Positions 58,026 to 64,000 of a DNA stretch of 64,000 bases are shown piece after piece. Within the stretch, counting starts at the first letter, position 1, and the number at the start of each line of letters is the position of its first letter. The notes beneath the pieces are model-generated. The model did no database searches, had not been told where the DNA came from, and saw nothing but the letters and a program-made list of their open reading frames with translations. The stretch is from Betaproteobacteria bacterium (GTDB lineage Bacteria > Pseudomonadota > Gammaproteobacteria > Burkholderiales > Ga0077523), in NCBI GenBank assembly GCA_016713305.1, contig JADJPK010000022.1:22688-86687 (forward strand), in the 5' to 3' direction. The translations under genes were made by a program, and so were the position numbers.

Positions 58026-58117
58026 TCGGGGCGTTTCCTGTGTGGGACAGCCCGGCGGCGGCTCGTATTGATCCGCAGATCCCGCCAAGGCTCGAGAACA
58101 TGGACAGGCAGTCACTT

Positions 58118-58149
58118 TGGTGGGGTAACATACTGGTGCGTTAACACCA
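58118..58149. promoter_or_regulatory. Possible autoregulatory operator of the RHH/PIN module
   Basis: TGGTG occurs at 58118 and again at 58134, 16 bases apart; the second copy faces CACCA at 58145-58149 to give a palindrome with the spacer CGTTAA. It lies just before the antitoxin start at 58163. RHH antitoxins commonly bind short repeated palindromes in this position. Confidence 0.35.
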
Positions 58150-58162
58150 ATGTGAGAGGTCC

Positions 58163-58402
58163 ATGAGCCGACTGACGATCACTTTGTCCGAATCCCGCTA
58201 TCGGGCTCTAAAGGAAGCATCCGCGCAGCGCAACAAGACCATCGGTCAACTGATCGACGAAAGCCTGGAGCTGTATGGCATCAGGTCTCGCGAAGACGCC
58301 GCCGAACTGGTTCGACGCGCTCGGGCTCGAAGCAGCTTGACGGAGAAGGATGCCTTGGCCGTGGCGGAAAAAGAGGTACGCGCATATCGCCACAAGCCAT
58401 GA
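58163..58402 (+). CDS. Ribbon-helix-helix antitoxin
   Basis: 79 residues. The N terminus RLTITLSESRYRALKEASAQ RNKTIGQLIDESLELYG has the beta-strand plus two helices of CopG/MetJ-type DNA-binding proteins. The C-terminal tail (residues about 50-79), rich in Arg, Glu and Ala, would bind the toxin. The stop overlaps the toxin start by four bases (ATGA). GAGAGG precedes the ATG. Confidence 0.85.
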   Translation: MSRLTITLSESRYRALKEASAQRNKTIGQLIDESLELYGIRSREDAAELVRRARARSSLTEKDALAVAEKEVRAYRHKP

Positions 58403-58821
58403 AGTCGACGCCGGTCGTCGTCGACACGAATGTCGTCGTGGCGGGGCTGCTGACGGCCAGCGAGGGATCGCCAGTGGCGCGCATTCTCGACGGAATGTTG
58501 AGTGCGGCCTTTCCATTCGTCGTTTCGGAAGTCTTGCTTCTGGAGTATCGCTCCGTGTTGCTTCGCCCGGCCATCCGGCGGCGTCACGGAATGACAGTGG
58601 ATGAGATCGACTCGATGTTGACGTCGCTCGTTCATCCGGCGATTGTTCTGCAGCCCGCGCCCGGGGCGGTCGCGCCAGACGCGGGCGATCAGTTGCTGTG
58701 GGACATTCTGAACGCGGATCAGCGCCTGTACTTGGTCACCGGTGACCGAGTGTTGCTGAACGACGATTCGATGCGCGGGCGGGTCCTTTCGGCGGCTGAG
58801 TTCGTGGCCGCCTGGGCATGA
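58399..58821 (+). CDS. PIN-domain toxin (putative VapC-like RNase)
   Basis: 140 residues. Acidic residues at the expected PIN positions: D9 in PVVVDTNVVVAGLLTA, E43 or E49 in VVSEVLLLEYRSVLL, and D95/D116 in PDAGDQLLWDILNAD and LVTGDRVLLND. It belongs to the 'putative toxin-antitoxin system toxin component, PIN family'. Such proteins cleave tRNA or other RNA with Mg2+. It is inserted between gmd and fcl. Confidence 0.87.
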   Translation: MKSTPVVVDTNVVVAGLLTASEGSPVARILDGMLSAAFPFVVSEVLLLEYRSVLLRPAIRRRHGMTVDEIDSMLTSLVHPAIVLQPAPGAVAPDAGDQLLWDILNADQRLYLVTGDRVLLNDDSMRGRVLSAAEFVAAWA

Positions 58822-58855
58822 GTCGCAGCGCGCCGCATAGGAGAACCAAGACCCG

Positions 58856-59824
58856 ATGAAACCTGATTCGAAAATCTTCGTCGCTGGGCACCGCGGCTTG
58901 GTGGGTTCGGCGCTGGTGCGCCGGCTCGAGCATGCGGGGTACCGCAACCTGGTGCTGCGCACGCATGCGGAACTGGACCTCGAAGATCAAGGCGCGGTGA
59001 AGGCGTTCTTCGCGCAGGAGAAGCCCGAGTATGTCGTGCTGGCTGCGGCCAAGGTGGGCGGCATCCACGCCAACAACACCTACCCCGCGCAGTTCGTCTA
59101 CCGCAACCTGGCCATCCAGAACAACGTGATCCACGAGTCTTACCGCAACGGCGTGGACCGGCTGCTGTTCCTCGGCTCGTCGTGCATCTACCCGCGCGAG
59201 TGCCCGCAGCCGATGAAGGAAGAGCACCTGCTCACCGGCCCGCTGGAACCCACGAACAGGCCGTACGCGATTGCCAAGATCGCCGGCATCGAGATGTGCT
59301 GGTCGTACAACCGGGAATACGGCACGCGCTATTTCGCGGTGATGCCCACCAATCTCTACGGACCCAACGACAGCTACGATCTGCAGAACTCCCACGTGCT
59401 GCCCGCGCTGATCCGCAAGATGCTGGAAGCCAAGGAGCGCGGCGAAGCTGAAGTGGTGGTGTGGGGCACGGGCACACCCAAGCGCGAGTTCCTCTACAGC
59501 GACGACATGGCCGATGCGTGCGTGGCGCTGCTGTCACTGAGCGATGCGCAGTACGGCGACCTGCTGGACAAGTACAAGCCGCCGCTCATCAACGTGGGCT
59601 GCGAGGCCGAGGTCACCATCCGGGAGCTCGCGGAGACGGCTGCCAAGGTGGTGGGGTATGCAGGCAAGCTGACCTTCGACACGTCCAAACCGGACGGCAC
59701 GCCGAGAAAGCTGATGGATTCGGCCCGCATGTTTGCGCTGGGCTGGAAGCCGAAGGTAGGGCTGGAGGAGGGGATCCGGCGGTCGTTGGAAGACTATTTG
59801 CGTATGCGTGGTGGTGACGCCTGA
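58856..59824 (+). CDS. fcl: GDP-L-fucose synthase
   Basis: 322 residues. NADP loop FVAGHRGLVGSALVRRL, LFLGSSCIYPRECPQPM, catalytic YAIAKIAGIEMCWSYNREYG, and MPTNLYGPNDSYDLQNSHVL, all typical of WcaG/Fcl. It epimerises and reduces the Gmd product to GDP-L-fucose. Intact; with gmd it forms a complete two-step pathway interrupted only by a toxin-antitoxin pair. Confidence 0.96.
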   Translation: MKPDSKIFVAGHRGLVGSALVRRLEHAGYRNLVLRTHAELDLEDQGAVKAFFAQEKPEYVVLAAAKVGGIHANNTYPAQFVYRNLAIQNNVIHESYRNGVDRLLFLGSSCIYPRECPQPMKEEHLLTGPLEPTNRPYAIAKIAGIEMCWSYNREYGTRYFAVMPTNLYGPNDSYDLQNSHVLPALIRKMLEAKERGEAEVVVWGTGTPKREFLYSDDMADACVALLSLSDAQYGDLLDKYKPPLINVGCEAEVTIRELAETAAKVVGYAGKLTFDTSKPDGTPRKLMDSARMFALGWKPKVGLEEGIRRSLEDYLRMRGGDA

Positions 59825-59956
59825 GGCGTGGCTGTTGGGTGGTCCGTTTTCAGATTTGATGAGGGTTATCCAGGGATCAAGATAGTCGCCGGACCGTTTC
59901 CGAGAGCCTTGTCTAGCCGCGTCGCTTGAACATCTCCTACACTTCAAGGACATGAA

Positions 59957-61021
59957 ATGACGGTTTTGGTCACCGGCGGTGCCGGTTTCATTGGCTCCAA
60001 CTTCGTTCTGGACTGGATTCGGGAAGTCGGCGAGCCGGTCGTGAACCTCGACAAGCTCACCTATGCCGGCAACGTGGCCAACCTCGCGTCGCTCAAGGGC
60101 GACACGCGCCACACCCTGGTGCAGGGCGATATCGGGGACCAGGCCCTCATCGAAAAGCTGCTGGCGGAGCACCGTCCGCGTGCGGTGATCAACTTCGCGG
60201 CTGAAAGCCACGTCGACCGCTCGATTCACGGGGCAGGGGATTTCATCCAGACCAACGTGGTCGGCACCTTCCATCTGCTGCAAGGGGTGCTCGGGTACTG
60301 GCGCGACACGCTGCAGAAGGACGCCGGCTTCCGCTTCCTGCACGTTTCCACCGACGAGGTGTACGGGTCGCTGAGCGAGACCGATCCGGCCTTCACCGAA
60401 ACCACCCAGTACGCCCCCAACAGCCCCTATTCGGCGTCGAAGGCGTCGTCCGATCATCTGGTCCGTGCCTGGCATCACACCTACGGCATGCCCGTGCTGA
60501 CGACCAATTGCTCGAACAACTACGGTCCGCTGCAGTTCCCGGAAAAGCTCATCCCGCTGATCATCAGCAACGCGGTGGAAGGCAAGACGCTCCCGATCTA
60601 CGGCGACGGCAAGAACGTCCGCGACTGGCTGTACGTGTCCGACCACTGCTCCGCGATCCGGGCCGTGCTGGCGAAGGGGCGCGTGGGCGAGGTCTACAAC
60701 GTGGGCGGCAAGAGCGAGATGCAGAACATCGAGGTGGTGAAGACCATCTGCGGCATTCTGGACGAGTTGATCGAGAACGGGGCGAACAAACCGCACGAGA
60801 ACCTCATCAAGTACGTCACGGACAGACCGGGTCACGACCGCCGATATGCCATCGATACGACCAAGATCGAGCGGGAACTGGGATGGACTCCATCGGTGGG
60901 CTTTACCGAAGGCATCCGCCGCACGGTGAAGTGGTACCTGGACAACCAAGCGTGGGTGTCGACGGTGAAGTCCGGCGAATACCGCAAGTGGGTGGATCTG
61001 AACTACGCGGGGCGTGCGTAG
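59957..61021 (+). CDS. rmlB: dTDP-glucose 4,6-dehydratase
   Basis: 354 residues. NAD loop VTGGAGFIGSNFVLDWI, FAAESHVDRSIHGAGDFIQT, catalytic STDEVYGSL and YSASKASSDHLVRAWHHTYG, and NYGPLQFPEKLIPLIISNA. It makes dTDP-4-keto-6-deoxy-glucose, the second step of dTDP-L-rhamnose synthesis. It is the first gene in the order rmlB-A-C-D. Confidence 0.97.
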   Translation: MTVLVTGGAGFIGSNFVLDWIREVGEPVVNLDKLTYAGNVANLASLKGDTRHTLVQGDIGDQALIEKLLAEHRPRAVINFAAESHVDRSIHGAGDFIQTNVVGTFHLLQGVLGYWRDTLQKDAGFRFLHVSTDEVYGSLSETDPAFTETTQYAPNSPYSASKASSDHLVRAWHHTYGMPVLTTNCSNNYGPLQFPEKLIPLIISNAVEGKTLPIYGDGKNVRDWLYVSDHCSAIRAVLAKGRVGEVYNVGGKSEMQNIEVVKTICGILDELIENGANKPHENLIKYVTDRPGHDRRYAIDTTKIERELGWTPSVGFTEGIRRTVKWYLDNQAWVSTVKSGEYRKWVDLNYAGRA

Positions 61022-61079
61022 CGGGGTTTGGGGGCAGGGCGGATGGTGTGCGGTGAACGGTACCACGTTGCCAGTATTC

Positions 61080-61127
61080 AGCAGGTCCCTTCTCCTTCAG
61101 GGAGAAGGACAGGATGAGGGTGGGGTG
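61080..61127 (+). repeat. Dispersed palindromic intergenic repeat, copy 5
   Basis: AGCAGGTCCCTTCTCC, TTCAGGGAGAAGGAC, AGGATGAGGGTGGGGT. It lies between rmlB and rmlA, plus orientation. Confidence 0.85.
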
Positions 61128-61209
61128 AACAGTCGTTCGATTCGTGAAGCGACTCGCCCGCCCACGCATTGCAAGCCGAACAGACAAGCAACACCAACGA
61201 GAACTCACG

Positions 61210-62106
61210 ATGACTGACCAGATTCCCAACCGCAAGGGCATCATCCTCGCCGGCGGTTCCGGCACCCGCCTGTATCCCGCCACGCAAGTGGTGTCCAAGC
61301 AGCTGCTGCCGGTGTACGACAAGCCGATGATCTACTACCCGCTCAGCACGCTGATGCTCGCGGGGATGCGAGACATCCTGATCATCTCCACCCCGCAGGA
61401 CACGCCGCGGTTCCGCGAATTGCTGGGCGACGGTTCGCGCTGGGGTATCTCGCTTTCGTATGCCGTGCAACCGTCGCCGGACGGCCTCGCGCAGGCGTTC
61501 ATCATCGGAGAATCGTTCATCGGCAACGCGCATTCGGCGCTGGTGCTGGGGGACAACATCTTCTACGGACACGACCTCGTGTTGCCGCTGCGCAGCGCGG
61601 CAAAGCGTGATGCCGGAGCGACCGTCTTCGCCTATCCGGTCACGGACCCTGAACGCTATGGCGTGGTGGAGTTCGACGACGGCGGCAAGGCCGTGAGCAT
61701 CGAAGAAAAGCCGCCCAAGCCCAAGTCGCGCTACGCCGTGACGGGCCTGTACTTCTACGACGAGCGGGTCGTGGACGTCGCCAAGAACCTCAAGCCGTCT
61801 CCGCGCGGCGAACTGGAGATCACGGACGTCAATCGCAAGTACCTGGAGTGGGGCGATCTCAACGTGGTGACCATGGGCCGCGGCTATGCGTGGCTAGACA
61901 CGCGCACGCACGAGTCGCTGGTGGAGGCATCGCTCTTCGTCCAGACGGTGGAGAAGCGCCAGGGCCTCAAGATTGCCTGTCCGGAAGAGATTGCGTTCCG
62001 CATGGGCTATATCGATGCCGGCCAGCTGGAGAAGCTGGCGGGCCCGCTGGCGAAATCGGGATATGGCCAGTATCTGATGCAGGTGCTCCGCGAGAAGGTG
62101 TTCTGA
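61210..62106 (+). CDS. rmlA: Glucose-1-phosphate thymidylyltransferase
   Basis: 298 residues. GIILAGGSGTRLYPATQVVS is the nucleotidyltransferase signature, followed by LLPVYDKPMIYYPLSTLMLA, LVLGDNIFYGHD and VVEFDDGGKAVSIEEKPPKP. It makes dTDP-glucose from dTTP and glucose-1-phosphate and is normally inhibited by dTDP-rhamnose. The ATG at 61210 matches family N termini; the in-frame upstream stretch is not conserved. Confidence 0.97.
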   Translation: MTDQIPNRKGIILAGGSGTRLYPATQVVSKQLLPVYDKPMIYYPLSTLMLAGMRDILIISTPQDTPRFRELLGDGSRWGISLSYAVQPSPDGLAQAFIIGESFIGNAHSALVLGDNIFYGHDLVLPLRSAAKRDAGATVFAYPVTDPERYGVVEFDDGGKAVSIEEKPPKPKSRYAVTGLYFYDERVVDVAKNLKPSPRGELEITDVNRKYLEWGDLNVVTMGRGYAWLDTRTHESLVEASLFVQTVEKRQGLKIACPEEIAFRMGYIDAGQLEKLAGPLAKSGYGQYLMQVLREKVF

Positions 62107-62147
62107 CCGCGAGGTGGGCGGCGGGCGAGAGGTGTGGCGACAAGTCC

Positions 62148-62575
62148 ATGCAGAAGGTCCCTTCTCCTTCAAGGAGAAGGACAGGATGAGGATGGGTTGA
62201 CGTTGTTGTCACGTGTCCGTCCGGTAAGAATGTAAGAAGAGCCTGACCACTCGGTTCCATACAGAAGGTCCCTTCTCCTTCAAGGAGAAGGACAGGATGA
62301 GGATGGGTTGACATTGTTGTCACGTGTCCGTTCGGTACGAATGAAGAAGAGCCTGACCACTCCGGTTCCATGCAGAAGGTCCCTTCTCCTTCAGGAGAAG
62401 GACAGAATGATGGGCCGATGGTGTTGTCAGTGTCCGTCCGGTGCGAATGTAAGAAGAGCCTGACCACTCGGTTCCATGCAGAAGGTCCCTTCTCCTTCAA
62501 GGAGAAGGACAGGATGAGGATGGGTTGACGTTGTTGTCACGTGTCCGTTCGGTACGAATGTAAGAAGAGCCTCAC
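62148..62575 (+). repeat. Four-copy tandem array of a 106-111 base unit containing the dispersed palindrome
   Basis: Units begin at 62148, 62259, 62370 and 62476 with ATGCAGAAGGTCCC (ATACAG in unit 2). Each holds the palindrome CCTTCTCC/GGAGAAGG (copies 6-9 of the family) plus about 65 bases including GTTGTTGTCACGTGTCCG and AAGAAGAGCCTGACCAC. Unit 3 has several small deletions. The last unit is cut off by the rmlC ATG, so its end, AAGAAGAGCCTCAC, serves as the rmlC ribosome-site region. The 469-base rmlA-rmlC gap is otherwise empty. Confidence 0.92.
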
Positions 62576-63120
62576 ATGAAAGTCATCGAATCGGTACTGA
62601 ATGGCGTGTTCCTGATGGAACCCCGGGTGTTTGGAGACGCCCGTGGATTCTTCCTCGAGAGCTTCAACGCCAAGGTATTCAAGGAACTCACCGGAGTGAC
62701 GGCGGAGTTCGTGCAGGACAACCACTCGCGCTCGATGCGCGGGGTGCTGCGCGGTTTGCACTACCAGATCAAGCAGCCGCAGGGAAAGCTCGTTCGCGTG
62801 GTCGTGGGCAGCGTCTACGACGTGGCGGTAGATCTGCGCAGAAGCTCGCCGACCTTCGGCCAATGGTTCGGGGCGGAGCTGTCCGCGGACAACAAGCGGG
62901 TGATGTGGATCCCGCCGGGATTCGCGCACGGATTCATTGTGACGAGCGAGGTCGCGGAGTTTCTCTCAAGACCACCGACTACTGGGCGCCCGAGCACGAG
63001 CGCAGCCTGATGTGGAACGATCCGGAACTCGGTGTGGCCTGGCCGCTGCAGGGCGAACCGATGCTGTCGGACAAGGACCGCAAGGGCAAGCCGCTGGCTG
63101 AATGCGAGGTCTACGAATGA
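62576..63120 (+). pseudogene. rmlC: dTDP-4-dehydrorhamnose 3,5-epimerase, one frameshift
   Basis: About 181 residues when corrected. Cupin-fold motifs: FGDARGFFLESFNAKVFKEL, FVQDNHSRSMRGVLRGLHYQ, GKLVRVVVGSVYDVAVDLRR, WIPPGFAHGFIVTSEVAEFL. A one-base loss near 62967 (TTTCTCTCAAG where TTTCTCTACAAG is expected) shifts the frame. The rest, KTTDYWAPEHERSLMWNDPE to CEVYE, is open in the next frame to 63120. The third step of dTDP-rhamnose synthesis would be lost if the shift is real. The stop overlaps the rmlD ATG. Confidence 0.9.
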
Positions 63121-64000
63121 AGTTCCTGATCATCGGCGCGAACGGGCAGGTCGGCTACGAGCTGCAGCGCAGCCTGACTCCGCTGGGCAGCGTGACGGCC
63201 ATCGACTACCCGGAGATCAACATCGCCGATGCCGATGCGCTGCGGCAGTACGTGCGCAGCCAGGCGCCCGACGTGCTGGTGAACGCCGCGGCGTACACGG
63301 CGGTGGACAAGGCGGAGGCCGAGGAAGCGGTTGCCCTGGCGGTGAACGGCACCGCGCCGGGCATCATGGCCGAGGAGATGGCGCGGTCCGGCGGGCTGAT
63401 GGTGCATTACTCCACGGACTACGTGTTCGACGGCAAGACGCCGGGCGCGCGGGTGGAAACGGACGCTCCCCACCCTTTGAGTGCCTACGGCCGGACCAAA
63501 CTCGTGGGCGAGCAGGCAGTGGCCGCCGCGGGTGGCGCACATCTGATCTTCCGGACGGCGTGGGTGTATGGGCGCCGCGGTGGGAACTTCATGCTGACGA
63601 TGATCCGGCTGATGAAAGAGCGCGACGAGCTGCGCGTGGTGGCGGACCAGCATGGAACGCCCACATGGTGCAGGACGCTTGCCGAGATTCCCACGCAGAT
63701 CATCCGCAGTCACTGGGTGAACGAAGGCGGGCGGGATGCTTTGCGCGGGGCGTCGGGAGGGCTGTATCACCTCACGAATTCGGGCGAGACGACGTGGTAC
63801 GAGTACGCGTGCGCGATCCGGGATCTGGCGCCCGAGCTGTCCGAGCGGCGGCACGTGAAGGTGCATCCGATCACGACGGCGGAGTATCCCCTGCCAGCGC
63901 CACGGCCGGCGTTCTCGGTGCTGGACAACGGCAAGCTGGAGCGGACGTTCGGGATTCGTGCGGTGGATTGGCGGGAGGCGTTGGGGAGTGTTTGGGGTAG
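63117..64000 (+). CDS. rmlD: dTDP-4-dehydrorhamnose reductase, right end cut by window
   Basis: 294 residues are visible and the frame is still open at the edge, probably a few codons from its end. NADP loop FLIIGANGQVGYELQRSL, NAAAYTAVDKAEAEE, STDYVFDGKTPG, catalytic LSAYGRTKLVGE, and RTAWVYGRRGGNFMLTMIRL. It performs the final reduction to dTDP-L-rhamnose. The ATG at 63117 overlaps the rmlC TGA. Confidence 0.95.
   Translation, partial: MKFLIIGANGQVGYELQRSLTPLGSVTAIDYPEINIADADALRQYVRSQAPDVLVNAAAYTAVDKAEAEEAVALAVNGTAPGIMAEEMARSGGLMVHYSTDYVFDGKTPGARVETDAPHPLSAYGRTKLVGEQAVAAAGGAHLIFRTAWVYGRRGGNFMLTMIRLMKERDELRVVADQHGTPTWCRTLAEIPTQIIRSHWVNEGGRDALRGASGGLYHLTNSGETTWYEYACAIRDLAPELSERRHVKVHPITTAEYPLPAPRPAFSVLDNGKLERTFGIRAVDWREALGSVWG

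Noticed and set aside
59534..61066. A 510-codon minus-strand frame opposite fcl and rmlB
   Set aside because: Shadow of two conserved genes; no motifs.
62148..62575. CRISPR array
   Set aside because: Units are over 100 bases and contiguous, and the non-palindromic halves are near-identical, not variable spacers. No cas genes are near.

Overview
The window looks like a chromosomal segment of a high-GC betaproteobacterium. The pointers are an rpoD tail followed by a CAT-anticodon tRNA, four PEP-CTERM proteins with an XrtB-type exosortase and EpsI, a Methylobacillus-like eps gene order, and strong GC bias at third codon positions. I cannot name a genus. No insertion sequence, integrase, rRNA or CRISPR array is visible.

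Left part (1-33.6 kb), mostly intact genes. After rpoD and the tRNA comes a single-polypeptide fusion of a flavin monooxygenase and an aryl-CoA ligase on the minus strand. Next is a five-gene arsenic operon aimed partly at organoarsenicals (arsR-arsI-arsC-acr3-arsN2). A PEP-CTERM protein follows, then a full-length STT3-type oligosaccharyltransferase divergent from a Wzx-like flippase, a lipoprotein, a second PEP-CTERM protein, the ergothioneine pair egtB-egtD, an HU gene with a TTG start, and a PEP-CTERM protein with an esterase-like phytase domain. A large CHASE/PAS/GAF histidine kinase and an adjacent solute-binding sensor are each split by one frameshift. The second is coupled to an intact MASE1-GGDEF-EAL protein. 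An outer-membrane barrel, a B12-dependent ribonucleotide reductase, a glycosyltransferase and a PEP-CTERM trypsin-like protease complete this part.

Middle part (33.7-54.2 kb) is an exopolysaccharide and exosortase locus: epsD, epsB, epsE, epsF, epsG, xrtB, epsI, a Wzy-like polymerase, a Wzx-like flippase, a coenzyme F420 hydrogenase beta-like protein, a pyruvyl transferase, three glycosyltransferases, a GH5 glycosidase, a Gfo/Idh/MocA oxidoreductase and an aldo/keto-reductase-like protein. From about 37.7 to 54.2 kb the DNA is clearly less GC-rich by eye, and almost every gene carries one or more single-base frameshifts, many in short homopolymers. The fragments between shifts stay open and keep family motifs. 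I therefore favour sequence or assembly error over true decay, but cannot prove it.

Right part (54.3-64 kb) returns to high GC. It holds a small secreted protein and the nucleotide-sugar genes wecB, gmd, fcl and rmlB-A-C-D, interleaved with two toxin-antitoxin pairs. These enzymes would supply ManNAc, fucose and rhamnose donors to the polymer made by the middle locus; the pyruvyl transferase suggests ketal decoration. A dispersed palindromic intergenic repeat, nine copies with four in a 106-111 bp tandem array in front of rmlC, marks the edges of the eps and sugar genes.
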